A stretch of 64,000 nt of DNA from Nitrospinota bacterium (GTDB lineage: Bacteria > 2-12-FULL-45-22 > JACOWJ01), in NCBI GenBank assembly GCA_016176845.1, contig JACOWJ010000029.1, forward strand, positions 1 to 64,000, given 5' to 3'. Positions 19,626 through 29,460 of this stretch are shown here, piece after piece (the first letter of the stretch is position 1; each line of letters opens with the position of its first letter). Made by a program: the position numbers and the translations under genes. The notes beneath the pieces were generated by a model. It saw only the letters and a program-made list of their open reading frames with translations. It ran no database searches and was not told the DNA's origin.

Positions 19626-19906
19626 GTGGTCGGCTCGGGAGTAAGTGCCTCACGCACCAAAGCATCAGCGGCTAAGCGCAATGCTTCTTCAAGGGCTTCT
19701 CTGGGGACACGCCCACGATATCCGGTCACAATCTCTTCTATTGTCTCCCCCGCGCCCAAACGTTCCAGCACTCCTGCTACCTCAATACGGGTATACTTAA
19801 AGGTGGGGCGACCACCACACACACCAGGTGCGGAGACAATATATTCTCCAAGGGGATAATAGCTGTAAGGTTCATTCCCAACGATTTCTTTTTTGAGTCC
19901 TCTCAT
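19622..19906 (-). CDS. DUF433-type antitoxin-like protein
   Basis: YIVSAPGVCGGRPTFKYTRIEVAGVLERLGAGETIEEIVTGYRGRVPREALEEALRLAADAL. Confidence 0.85.
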   Translation of the reverse strand: MRGLKKEIVGNEPYSYYPLGEYIVSAPGVCGGRPTFKYTRIEVAGVLERLGAGETIEEIVTGYRGRVPREALEEALRLAADALVREALTPEPTT

Positions 19907-20294
19907 AAGATGGTCTCCTTGTTACCATTATGGATCTCTTGCGGATACGCTTAAAAACCAGGCGTGCCAGAATAAGTCTACCACAAGATCAACGGGCCCT
20001 CCATCGGCAATTTGGGCTCCAAGGAAAGGTGAGGCCTGAAGGGAACCAGGTCCATTCCCGAAAGGGAGAGGTGAGACCGGGGCAGGTTTTGGGGCCCGGT
20101 CTCATACGCATAATTGCCTGGTGGGACGTAAGCGCCCGGTCCCTCAAGCTCTTGGTCATATTTGCATTCGCATAGGCCTCACCTCCTCGGGTGCCCGTGG
20201 CTCTCGGTACAACCTTTGACTGTCTATTTGGCCCCCTTCTCCCTTGCCTTTTCGGTCAAGAGGAGCCTGTCGGCAGCTTTGAGGGCCCAGGCTC

Positions 20295-21344
20295 TTACGG
20301 TCCGATCTCCAGGGCAAACGGCAGCTCCAGGCCTGGGGGTGGGCCTTCTGCGGGTGCGGAGCCTGGAGGGGAGAGCCGGAAGGACTTGGAGTCGAAGTCA
20401 AAGTTGAAGAAGTAGCCGATCGAGCTGTAGTGGGTACCTTCGATAAAATAGGACCCCAGGGGCTCGCTGCCGGTGAAGGTGTAGCGGAGGATCTCCCCCG
20501 AGAAGGATGTCCCTGGAGAGACGTGTACATTGGCCATATTGAGGATGTTCAGATAGGAGTCTTTCACTCCCGGCCCTGGCGGCGGGACGCGAACGTAAGC
20601 CTTGGCGTCGAAGTCTAGCGATAGCGGGCCATCGTGGTTGACGGTGGCCGAGAGCACCAGCGTCTCCCCAGGCCGGAAGCTGGTCTGGTTCAGGCTGAGC
20701 TGGATGGTGGGCATCTTAACCACCTCAAGGATTTGCACCTGAGCACTGGAACTGGAGAACCCCTGGTCTTTCATCAGGAGTGTGAGGGGGATGTCCTGGT
20801 GGCACTGCCAACCCATCTCGTAGAGCCAGCCGGAGTCCGGAGGGGCTTCCTTGAAGGAAGCAAATTTGAAGGCGCCCCACCGCAAAAGACGAGCGTTTGC
20901 GCCGAATAGAGCGAACTGATCGAATGCCGGATGCAGTCGGTCGTTCTCGTTGGTGAGGAAATTGAAGCAGAGACTCACCGCTACCTCATCGCCAGGGTTA
21001 ATGGAGAAGGGCTGGCGCAGAAGGCTGATGTCGAAGACATAAAGGGATGACCCAGGAATTGCCCCCACGCCAGTAGTCAGCAGGGCAAAGTGGGCACTGC
21101 CGTCGGGCGAGCCGATGGAGCCCACATTGTTCACCACCCGGACATCTCCTCCAGGGGTAAACCCGTCCAGGGTGCCCGTCTCGAAGTCGAAGTTGGGGTT
21201 GATGGGCGTGCCGTTGACCTTCAGCGCGAAGTTGTCGATCAGGACGGCCGAATCGGTCTCGTCCGCCCGGGCTGAGGGTTGAAGAAGAAAAAAGAGGATG
21301 GCCACTAATGTGACCGCCATCTTCCACCACTGCTTTGTCTTCAT
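20295..21344 (-). CDS. Secreted protein, choice-of-anchor-like N-terminal domain
   Basis: Signal peptide MKTKQWWKMAVTLVAILFFLLQPSARA then VLIDNFALKVNGTPINPNFDFETGTLDGFTPGGDV; partial paralog at 24.5-25.0 kb. Confidence 0.65.
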   Translation of the reverse strand: MKTKQWWKMAVTLVAILFFLLQPSARADETDSAVLIDNFALKVNGTPINPNFDFETGTLDGFTPGGDVRVVNNVGSIGSPDGSAHFALLTTGVGAIPGSSLYVFDISLLRQPFSINPGDEVAVSLCFNFLTNENDRLHPAFDQFALFGANARLLRWGAFKFASFKEAPPDSGWLYEMGWQCHQDIPLTLLMKDQGFSSSSAQVQILEVVKMPTIQLSLNQTSFRPGETLVLSATVNHDGPLSLDFDAKAYVRVPPPGPGVKDSYLNILNMANVHVSPGTSFSGEILRYTFTGSEPLGSYFIEGTHYSSIGYFFNFDFDSKSFRLSPPGSAPAEGPPPGLELPFALEIGP

Positions 21345-21429
21345 TGCCTTTTCCTCCATAACCTTGATCGTGGATCGTGTAGGAATTTCCATTTTTTTCA
21401 GATTCCTCGGTCGCTATCGCTCCCTCGGA

Positions 21430-21600
21430 ATGACAGCCGTACAACCTGTCATTCCGGGCGAAGCGAGGAATCTAAGTCCCAGAAACTGCCCAGGGGGAGG
21501 GTTCGCTTTCGGCAATGATCGTCGTTTCGGCCAACATTGTCATTTCGAGCGTAGCGAGAAATCTAAGATTTCTCCCTTCGGTCGAAATGACAATCCAGGA
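21430..21600. repeat. Palindromic repeats of the CATTCCGGGCGAAGCGAGGAATCT and CATTTCGAGCGTAGCGAGAAATCT type
   Basis: GTCATTTCGAGCGTAGCGAGAAATCTAAGATTTCTCCCTTCGGTCGAAATGAC is an inverted repeat. Confidence 0.75.
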
Positions 21601-21776
21601 CTCAAGGGTAAACACAACGTAGGTGGCCGAAACGAAAATCATAGCCTCGCTTTCCCCATGGGTGCGAGACCAGAAACCGGTTTCCCGGCTCCGGTCTCGC
21701 GCGCATCGGGGCCCGACGGGGAGTAAACGCCGGGCTTCTCAGCCCCTAAAATGCCCGTGGGCGACCAGGGGCGTGG

Positions 21777-23342
21777 TCAGGGAAGCACGTTGAAAGGCTT
21801 GCTGCCCATGCACAGCTCCTCCCGGGTGATAATATTATTGATCCGGAGGCCGAACTCGTAAGAGCCAGTGGGCATAGGTGGAAGCGACAGGTTCAGGAAG
21901 TTGAAGGTCTGGTCGAGGCTGGCCGGGAGGCCGACGCTATTGGAACCCGCCATATCCAGCAGTGAGGTCAGGTTCCCGGGAGGGACCGCGGGGGTCTTGA
22001 GCCAGATGGCCGCCTCGAACTTCCAGTTGCCTCCTCCCGGAGGCGTCTGGGGAGGGGTGAGGACGCGCACGTCCAGCTTCAAGGGATCGCCGATCCGGAA
22101 GTTGTCCTGGTTGAGCAAGAGGGCGGCGCATGGCTTGACCGGCAGGCCCGTCAGGATGATCCCGTAGACATCGGGGTTGCCGTTGCGATGGTCGCCCCAG
22201 GCCACCAGGAAGCGCTTGTTGGCCGAATCGTAGGCAGTGGAAGGGACGTCCTGGGTGTCGGGGGCGGTGGAGAGAGGGGCGTTAATGCCGGCCAGGCTCC
22301 CATTGGTGTTGACCAACTGCCCGTAAAGGTTGTTGCTGAAAGTGTTCCACCAGGCTACCAGGAAGCGTTGCCCGGTGGGGTCGAAGGCCAGGCGGGGACC
22401 ACGGTCATCGCTCTGCTTGCCAGGGACGGAAGAGAGGGAAAAGGCCGGGCCGAAGGGGCTTCCATCGGCATTGGCCAATTGGCCCTTGATGATGGTGCGG
22501 CCAGCGTTGTCGCCCCACCCAGTGGACCAGGCCACCAGGAACCGCCGGTTGACCGAATCGTATGCCAGACCAGGCCCCTCGCCCCTCCAACCGCAACAGT
22601 CTGGGGAGATCGTGAGGCTGGTGCCAAAGAGCGTCCCGTTGTTGTTCACCAGCTGTCCTCGGACACCAGGCTGGTCGCAGCATCCTTGGTAAACCGCCAG
22701 GAACCGCCCGTTGGAGGGGTCGGCGGCCACGGAAGGACTCCACTGGCTATCCGGCCCGGTGGCGATGGAGAAGTTGGCGCCCATCAGGCTCCCGTCGGCA
22801 TTGACCATCTGGCCCCAGATGTCCGCATCGTTGCCCGCCCCTGAATTATCGTACTGCCAGGCCACCAGGAAGCGCTGGCTGGTCGAGTCGAAGGCTACTG
22901 AAGGTCGCTGCTTCTCCCCGGGCGCAGCCCCGCTGGCGATGAGGATCTCTCCCCCCGAGAGCGTCCCGTCGGGGTTGACCAACTGGCCTTTGATGAAATC
23001 GTTGCCCCACCAGTGCCAGACCACCAGGAAGCGGCGATTGACCGAGTCGTAGGCCACCGCTGGCCAGCCGCCGCCGCAGCAGGTGCCGATCTGAAAGCTG
23101 GGGCCGATGGGGGTCCCGTTGGCGTTCAGCAGGAGGCCCCAAGGGCCCTCATAGACCACCAGGTAGCGCTGGCTGGCCGGGTCAAAGGCCACAGCGGGGC
23201 TCCACGTATGCTCGGGTCCGGTGAGGATGGGAAACTCCTCCCCCACCGCCCCAAACCCCAGGTCTGGCCCAAGCCACTGGGCCAGGAGCAGCGTCATTCC
23301 CAGGATGATTGCCCACGTTCCTTTCCGCTCTCTCCGTTCCAT
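21777..23342 (-). CDS. Secreted seven-repeat putative beta-propeller protein
   Basis: Seven repeats of xxAxDxxxxRFLVxW...GQLVNxDGxxxG. Confidence 0.7.
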   Translation of the reverse strand: MERRERKGTWAIILGMTLLLAQWLGPDLGFGAVGEEFPILTGPEHTWSPAVAFDPASQRYLVVYEGPWGLLLNANGTPIGPSFQIGTCCGGGWPAVAYDSVNRRFLVVWHWWGNDFIKGQLVNPDGTLSGGEILIASGAAPGEKQRPSVAFDSTSQRFLVAWQYDNSGAGNDADIWGQMVNADGSLMGANFSIATGPDSQWSPSVAADPSNGRFLAVYQGCCDQPGVRGQLVNNNGTLFGTSLTISPDCCGWRGEGPGLAYDSVNRRFLVAWSTGWGDNAGRTIIKGQLANADGSPFGPAFSLSSVPGKQSDDRGPRLAFDPTGQRFLVAWWNTFSNNLYGQLVNTNGSLAGINAPLSTAPDTQDVPSTAYDSANKRFLVAWGDHRNGNPDVYGIILTGLPVKPCAALLLNQDNFRIGDPLKLDVRVLTPPQTPPGGGNWKFEAAIWLKTPAVPPGNLTSLLDMAGSNSVGLPASLDQTFNFLNLSLPPMPTGSYEFGLRINNIITREELCMGSKPFNVLP

Positions 23343-23557
23343 GATCCTGTGCTCCTCTGCGTACTCGCATGCTGGTTGCTGTCAGATCTTTTCCCACCCG
23401 CCCCTTGCCGGCCTGAAGCTCATTTCCCCATAGGCCTCACCTCCTTTACAGCCACAATCCACCCCCGCAACTTCCCACGCTCTCTCATGGTGATCTCCTT
23501 GTCCCTTGTCTCCTGGCTGCTTTTGCTCAAGGGCGCTGAATGAGTGAAGAGACTTTT

Positions 23558-23776
23558 GTAGGCTCCCTCTGCATCTTCGCCATCGCCTATCGCTACTACT
23601 CGGCCTTTTTGGCCAGCAAGGTGGCCGTGCTGGATGATTCCCGGCCGACGCCGGCCCATACCCGGTACGATGGGCACAATTACGTCCCCACGAGCAAATG
23701 GGTGCTCTTCGGCCACCACTTTGCGGCCATTACCGGAGCCGGTCCCCTCATCGATCCCGTAAGGAAGAAGAGACCG
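23558..23776 (+). pseudogene. CstA (carbon starvation protein/peptide transporter) N-proximal fragment
   Basis: [60 protein letters not shown]. Confidence 0.85.
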
Positions 23777-23864
23777 AGGAGAGGTCTTCCTGCCCCGGTC
23801 TCGTGGGGAGAAGGAGGGCCGATGGGAGGTAAGCGTCTGGGGACCCAGGACGCCAGGGGACTCA

Positions 23865-24323
23865 TTGGGACAGTTCACCAAACTGTTGCCGATAGCGGGC
23901 CAACAGGGCCTCCAGCTCCTTCTCCCGTCGCTGTGCTTCCTATACCTGCTGCTGTGCTTCATTTTATCGCTGCTGTGCTCTCCGAGATCAGCTCGATCAC
24001 CACATCGGGCCCTTTGCCCTCCTGCCAGACCACCCAGCTCTTGTGCTCACGCCTGGGAACGCCCGGCACCACAAAGAAATCGGGCCCCCGGAAGTCCCGG
24101 TTGCGCACCTGCTCCAGGCTGAAGTAGACGAACATGTTGCCGCCGACGAAAACGTCTTGTCGGTCGGTCCACAAAAGGAGCACGGGATACATCAGCAGGT
24201 CGAGCTGAAGGACATGTCGCTGGGTTTCCATGGGAGCTCCATCATCGTAGGAAGTTCGTCCTCCGTGGGGGGCCATTCCACATCGACCATGACGGGTTCA
24301 ACCAGAGTCAGCTCTTTTTCCAT
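23865..24323 (-). pseudogene. Uma2-family (DUF820) endonuclease-like, frameshifted and internally deleted
   Basis: [87 protein letters not shown]-terminus in another frame; coiled-coil tail [30 protein letters not shown]. Confidence 0.75.
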
Positions 24324-24518
24324 GGCTCTCACCTCTCTGTCAGGGCTATCCGGCCACCCAAAACGCTTCTCGGATGGCTTGGCTCCATGCGGTATGAAGA
24401 CCGCGCGCTCTTAAAAGTTAGGCCTACCGAGACAAGTCTACCACAAGATCGATAGGACCTCTTACCAGCGATCGTTGCCCTGGAGGCGAGATGAGGCCTG
24501 GAGGAAGTAAGGGCGGCC

Positions 24519-24990
24519 TCAGGCCGAAGGGCCGGTCTTCCCGAGATATCGCAGGCATTTCCAGCCCGTTTCGTAGAGCCATCCAGAGTCCGGCGGGGCG
24601 TTCTTGAAGAAGGCAGCGAGAGAGCTTTTCTGGTTAAAAAACACCCCGGTCTGCAAGACTTTGATGTTTCCAGGAGAATTGATGCTGATCATGAACCAAT
24701 CATTTCCTGGATGTTGGAGGTCGGTCTCGTTGGTGAGAAAGTCGTAGCAGAAACTGAGCGTCACCTCGTCCCCGGGGTGGATGGAGAAGGGCTCAGCCAA
24801 AATGCTGAGGTCGAAGAGATAGGGATCCGCCAGGGGCAGCACCCCGACGCCGGTGGTCAGAAAGGCGAAGTGGGCGCTGCCATCGGGCGAGCCAATGGAG
24901 CCCACATTGTTTACCACCTGGACGTCTCCTCCAACAGAGAACCCGTCCAGGGTGCCCGTTTCAAAGTCGAAATTCCCATATATTCCCGCT
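24519..24990 (-). pseudogene. Truncated paralog of the 20295-21344 secreted protein
   Basis: FDFETGTLDGFSVGGDVQVVNNVGSIGSPDGSAHFAFLTTGVG... closely matches FDFETGTLDGFTPGGDVRVVNNVGSIGSPDGSAHFALLTTGVG. Confidence 0.75.
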
Positions 24991-26752
24991 ATGAGCCAGC
25001 CTTTATGCTCACCTCCGGCCGCACCAAGAGGCTCTTATAGGACGAGACCGTAACCTGCCCGGGCGGGGCCCCGGGGGGCTTGCGGACGTTTTTGGCGGGG
25101 GTGTAGAGGACCGGGACCTTGGTGGAACCTTTTCCCTTGCTGAAGTAAGCAGCCACCTGCGCCGCTTCCAGCAGGGTCCGTTCGGGAACCTCTCCGGCAG
25201 CCTTCCTCCGGATCAAGACGTGGGAGCCCGGGAGTCCCTGCGCGTGGAGCCAGAGGTCTTCCGGCCTGGCGACAGACCGCAGGAGCCAATCGTTTCCCCG
25301 GTTGCTCTTGCCGCAAAGGATCTCCCAGCCCTCCGAGGAAGTGAACCGGCGGCACCACTGGGCAAGCTGCGCCTGGCGGGCCGACGGAGCTCCCGGAGGG
25401 TGCGCCGGGGCGGGTCCCGAGCCGGAAGCAGGCGCGCGCTTTGCGATGCGCGAGGGGGGTTTCGCGTCAGAGAGGGGCTTCCACTTGAGGCTCTCCCGCA
25501 CCTCCTCCTGGAGCAGGGAAAGGGCCTCCAAATCTTCGGCCTCCTCGACCTGGTAGAGGAGCCCCTCGACATACTCCAGCTCGGTCCGGGTCTGAGACTG
25601 GAGCTCGGCCACCCGGTCCAGGCCGTTCCTGGCCTTCCGGTACTTCTTGTAATAAGCCTCGGCGTTCTCCCGGGCCGAGAGCCGGACGTCCAGCGGCACT
25701 TCGATCTCCTCCATCTCGGGGGAGTAGTAGTTGACCAGCCGGGCCGAGGGAGCGCCCTTGGTCACGGCGGCCTGTTGGGAGACGAGGAGGTCGGCGTGCT
25801 CCTTGAGCCTCAGGTAACCCTCGAGTTTGCGGTGGTCCCCCTCCAGGTTCTCCAGCTTGCGGTGACGGCGCTTCTTTTCCTTTTCCAGGAAGCGCTGCAG
25901 CTCCTTCAGGCCCTCCCGGAGGGCCTCCTCTTGCAGGCAGGGCCAGTAAAAGGCGTCGGCCGCCCGGTTCATCTCCTCGAAGAGCTGCCGGTCCACCCGG
26001 GGAAGGTGCAGGAGGTCAAAGGCACAGAGGGCCGCCTTTCCCTCGGGAAGCCGGATGATCTGGGGGACGAAGGGCCCTTGCAGGTAGCGGGCGCGCCACT
26101 GCTCAAGGGTTTCCCAGAGGAGCTCTAACCCCTCCGAGGCGTTCAGCTCCACCAACTCCCGTGTCAGGAGGGGGCCCATCCCCAGCAGGGAGAGAATGGA
26201 CGCTTGGGGATGCTGCTGCAGGGATTCCCGCTCCAGTTGGGCCAGGCTCATCCGGGAGGGAGGGGGCGGCATCGGCCGGTACTTCTCCCCGGGCAAGATC
26301 GGCCGGATGGGGCTCTCCTGGGGGGAGAGATGCCTCAGGGCCTCCAGAATGGTCCGGTCCTCATCGGTAATCAGGATGTTGCTGTGGCGACCCACGATCT
26401 CCACGATCAGGTGAAACGTCTCCAACTTCCCATCGGCGTCTTTCCTCTGGTAGACTTGGGTGAGGACCCGGTCAAAAGGGGTGAGCTGGATGTCCACCAG
26501 CCGCGCCCCCGACAGGTGGCTGCGCAGGTAGGCGGCGAAGCGAAGGGGAGATGGCGGGTAGAGGGGCTTGTGCTCGGTGAGGTGAACGCGGCCCATCTCC
26601 GGGTCCACCGAGAGATAGAGCCGCTTCTCCCCGCGCCCCCAGAAATAGATCACCAGGTCGTTCTCGTTGACCTGGTAGACCTTGGAGACCAGGCTGTAGA
26701 TCAGTCGTTCCTTAAGCTCCTCGACGATCGCTTTGAGGACGAAGATATCCAC
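24989..26752 (-). CDS. rqcH: Rqc2/RqcH homolog, NFACT protein
   Basis: MDIFVLKAIVEELKERLIYSLVSKVYQ, LTPFDRVL (DR motif), WEILCGKSNRGNDWLLRSVARPEDLWLHAQGLPGSHVLIRRK. Confidence 0.9.
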   Translation of the reverse strand: MDIFVLKAIVEELKERLIYSLVSKVYQVNENDLVIYFWGRGEKRLYLSVDPEMGRVHLTEHKPLYPPSPLRFAAYLRSHLSGARLVDIQLTPFDRVLTQVYQRKDADGKLETFHLIVEIVGRHSNILITDEDRTILEALRHLSPQESPIRPILPGEKYRPMPPPPSRMSLAQLERESLQQHPQASILSLLGMGPLLTRELVELNASEGLELLWETLEQWRARYLQGPFVPQIIRLPEGKAALCAFDLLHLPRVDRQLFEEMNRAADAFYWPCLQEEALREGLKELQRFLEKEKKRRHRKLENLEGDHRKLEGYLRLKEHADLLVSQQAAVTKGAPSARLVNYYSPEMEEIEVPLDVRLSARENAEAYYKKYRKARNGLDRVAELQSQTRTELEYVEGLLYQVEEAEDLEALSLLQEEVRESLKWKPLSDAKPPSRIAKRAPASGSGPAPAHPPGAPSARQAQLAQWCRRFTSSEGWEILCGKSNRGNDWLLRSVARPEDLWLHAQGLPGSHVLIRRKAAGEVPERTLLEAAQVAAYFSKGKGSTKVPVLYTPAKNVRKPPGAPPGQVTVSSYKSLLVRPEVSIKAGS

Positions 26753-26768
26753 CTTTCACCCTTTTTTT

Positions 26769-26824
26769 AAGTTTTAGGTGTTAAGTGTTAAGTGTTAAGT
26801 GTTAAGTCCTAACACCTAAAACTT
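26769..26824. repeat. Hairpin containing a TTAAGTG heptad array
   Basis: 15-bp arms AAGTTTTAGGTGTTA / TAACACCTAAAACTT with tandem TTAAGTG between them. Confidence 0.85.
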
Positions 26825-26896
26825 AAAACCTAAAACTTATTAATCTGCGTCTGAGATTATAGGACGGGATGGACCGGGGGGCAACGGGAGGAAAGG

Positions 26897-28045
26897 TTAA
26901 AGCTTCACCACCAGCTTCTTGATTGCCAGATCCAGCCCCTCGAGGGTCAGGGGGTACATGGGGAAGACCTGCCGGGCCATGCGGATGGTGGGATGGTTCC
27001 AGAGGCGGAGCGGTTCAGGGTTCAGCCAGACGCAGTGGGTGAAGTGGTCCGCTACCCGTCTCAGCCAGAGGATGCCCGGCGTCTCGTTCTTATCGATGTA
27101 CCAGATCGCCCCATGGCGCTGGGTCAACTCCTCGGTGCCCATGGAGGCGTCTCCTACCAGGATCACCCGGTAGTCTGACTCCAGGGTCCGCAACATCTGG
27201 GAGGTATGGTAGGTGGACTTGCGCTCGACATCCAGATAGATTCTATCGTAAATACAGTTGTGGAAGTAATAATACTTAAAATCCTTAAAATGGGTGGCCG
27301 AATGGGCGGCGGAGAAGAGCTGGCTGCAGAGACGGGAGTATGGGGTCATCGAGCCCCCCACGTCCATCAGGAGCAGGAGCTTCACCGCGTTCTTGCGACT
27401 GCGCCGCCAGATGAGCTCCAGCTCCCCGGCGTTGCGGCTGGTGGCGTCGATCGTCTCCTCCAGAGCAAGCTCGTCCACCGGTCCCTGGCGGTTGAGCTGC
27501 CGCAGCCGCTTCAGGGCCAGCTGAAACTGGCGCACGTCCAGCGTCACGTCATCCCGGTAGTTCTTAAAGTGGCGCTCTGCGGCCACCTTGACCGCCGAGC
27601 GGCGTCCCCCTTCGCCATCCGTCCGGGTCCCCTCCTCGCCCTGGCCATCATGGCCCCGGGAGGACCTCCCCCCCCGGCCGATCCAGCGATCTCCCCCATC
27701 GTGCTGGCCATCCTGCTCCTCAACTTCGAACGCCCGCTGCATCCGGCGCATCTGGGCCAGCTCTTCCGGGGTGAGGCGAAGGTTGGCGGGGTTGCGCATC
27801 CACTCCAACGCCTGCTGAATCAGATCCTCGGAGGCCTCCACCCCTTTAAAATACTCCTGGAAGGCCAGGTCGTACTGGTCGTAATGGACCTCGCTCTTGA
27901 CCAGAATGGCGCGGGCCAGGTAGTAGAAGGCCTGCAGGCTGCTCTGGGCGTAACCGCGGGAAAGGGCCTCCATCAGCGTCATCCACTCGGTGATGGAGAC
28001 CGGCACCTTCTTCTGGCGCAGCAGGTAAAAGAAATCGATGAACAT
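26897..28045 (-). CDS. VWA domain protein (CoxE-like)
   Basis: LLLMDVGGSMTPYSRLCSQLFSAAH; partner of the MoxR ATPase. Confidence 0.88.
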   Translation of the reverse strand: MFIDFFYLLRQKKVPVSITEWMTLMEALSRGYAQSSLQAFYYLARAILVKSEVHYDQYDLAFQEYFKGVEASEDLIQQALEWMRNPANLRLTPEELAQMRRMQRAFEVEEQDGQHDGGDRWIGRGGRSSRGHDGQGEEGTRTDGEGGRRSAVKVAAERHFKNYRDDVTLDVRQFQLALKRLRQLNRQGPVDELALEETIDATSRNAGELELIWRRSRKNAVKLLLLMDVGGSMTPYSRLCSQLFSAAHSATHFKDFKYYYFHNCIYDRIYLDVERKSTYHTSQMLRTLESDYRVILVGDASMGTEELTQRHGAIWYIDKNETPGILWLRRVADHFTHCVWLNPEPLRLWNHPTIRMARQVFPMYPLTLEGLDLAIKKLVVKL

Positions 28046-28057
28046 TCGCCGTAAACC

Positions 28058-28921
28058 TTAAACGTACTTGCGCCGTTGGCCGAAGGTCCCGGTCAGCTTC
28101 CCCTCCAGGTAGTCCAAATCCTCCTCCTTTTTGATCAGGGCGCCGAGGAAGGGCAGCTCCTTCTCCACCCTCTCCTGCGAAACGCCGCCGGCCATCAAGG
28201 CCTGGAGCCAATCAATCAGCTCGCTGGTGGAGGGCTTCTTGCGCAATTCTTCGAATTGCCTCAGCCAGTAAAAACGCTTCAAGCACTCCCGCAGCAGGCT
28301 CTCCTCGATGGTGGGGTGGTGGACCCGGACGATCCGCTCCATCATCTCCGGGTTGGGGAACTCGATGTAGTGGAAGACGCAGCGGCGCAGGAAGGCGTCC
28401 GGGAGCTCCTTCTCCGAGTTGCTGGTCACGACCACGATGGGCCGGTGGTTGGCGCAGACCGTCTCCTCCAGCTCGGGAATGTAAAAGGACATCACGTCCA
28501 GCTCGTTGAGGAGGTCGTTGGGGAACTCCAGGTCGGCCTTGTCGATCTCGTCAATGAGCAAGACCCCATGCTCCTGCATGACGAAGGACTTTCCCAACTG
28601 CCCCAGCTTGATATATTGGCGGACGTCGGAGATATCCTTGTCCCCAAAGCGGCTGTCGTTGAGCCGCTGCACGGTATCGTAGATGTAAAGCCCCTCCTGG
28701 GCCTTGGTGGTGGACTTGATGTTCCAGACGATCAGTGGCTTTCCCAGTCCCAGGGCAATATTATGGGCCAACAGGGTCTTCCCCGTTCCCGGTTCCCCTT
28801 TGACCAGCAGGGGGCGCTTCAGGGCGATGGCCACGTTGACCGCGTTCCTCAAGTCTTCCGAGACGATGTATCGGTAAGTGCCCACGAACTGATCAAATGA
28901 ACTATTTCCATCGACTCCCAT
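28058..28921 (-). CDS. MoxR-family AAA+ ATPase
   Basis: LLVKGEPGTGKTLLAHNIA, GVLLIDEIDKADLEFPNDLLNELD, VVTSNSEKELPDAFLRRCVFHYI. Confidence 0.93.
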   Translation of the reverse strand: MGVDGNSSFDQFVGTYRYIVSEDLRNAVNVAIALKRPLLVKGEPGTGKTLLAHNIALGLGKPLIVWNIKSTTKAQEGLYIYDTVQRLNDSRFGDKDISDVRQYIKLGQLGKSFVMQEHGVLLIDEIDKADLEFPNDLLNELDVMSFYIPELEETVCANHRPIVVVTSNSEKELPDAFLRRCVFHYIEFPNPEMMERIVRVHHPTIEESLLRECLKRFYWLRQFEELRKKPSTSELIDWLQALMAGGVSQERVEKELPFLGALIKKEEDLDYLEGKLTGTFGQRRKYV

Positions 28922-29003
28922 CGTTTTCCCTCCGCCGTCTGCCTTTTTCCTTTCTCCCGAAAGCCACCCGAGCTCGCCTTCGCTCGCACCCTAATTGGAG
29001 GTC

Positions 29004-29144
29004 CTTAGTACAACTCCACGCAATAAAGTACCCATTTACCGCGGAGAACGCAGAGGCCGCAGAGAAGAGGGAAAGCGGGTTGTCTCTGCGCTCTCCACGC
29101 CCTCTGCGGTTTAATTGGATACCCTTTTGTTGGAGCGGTATTAG
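29004..29144. repeat. MITE-like family B, long variant, enclosing a GCGGAGAACGCAGAGGCCGCAGAG palindrome
   Basis: CTTAGTACAACTCCACGCAATAAAGTACCC left end and GGATACCCTTTTGTTGGAGCGGTATTAG right end match the family B ends at 39564 and 43287. Confidence 0.65.
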
Positions 29145-29204
29145 CATAGAGGAAAAGGGCGGGGCCGTCAAGGGCAAAATCGAGAGGGGTGACGAGTTCC
29201 TTTT

Positions 29205-29460
29205 GATCACCCCGACCTCATTTACCGCTTCAAGGTGCTCGACCCCCCCGAGGTCAACGCCTTCTTCCACCTCCTCACGCAGGAGGAGCAGTTGCGCACC
29301 CTGCGGAACCTTCGGGACCACTTGGCCCCCGGAGGAAGGGGGATCATCGACCTCTTCTCCTATGACCCCGCCAAGGGCGCCATCAACTACGCCTACGACC
29401 TCTCCGCCGAGAACCCCGCCACCAAGGAGACGATCCACCGCTACTCCCTTCCGGATGGCC
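29205..29460 (+). pseudogene. SAM-dependent methyltransferase fragment
   Basis: DHPDLIYRFKVLDPPEVNAFFHLLTQEEQLRTLRNLRDHLAPGGRGIIDLFSYDP. Confidence 0.65.
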
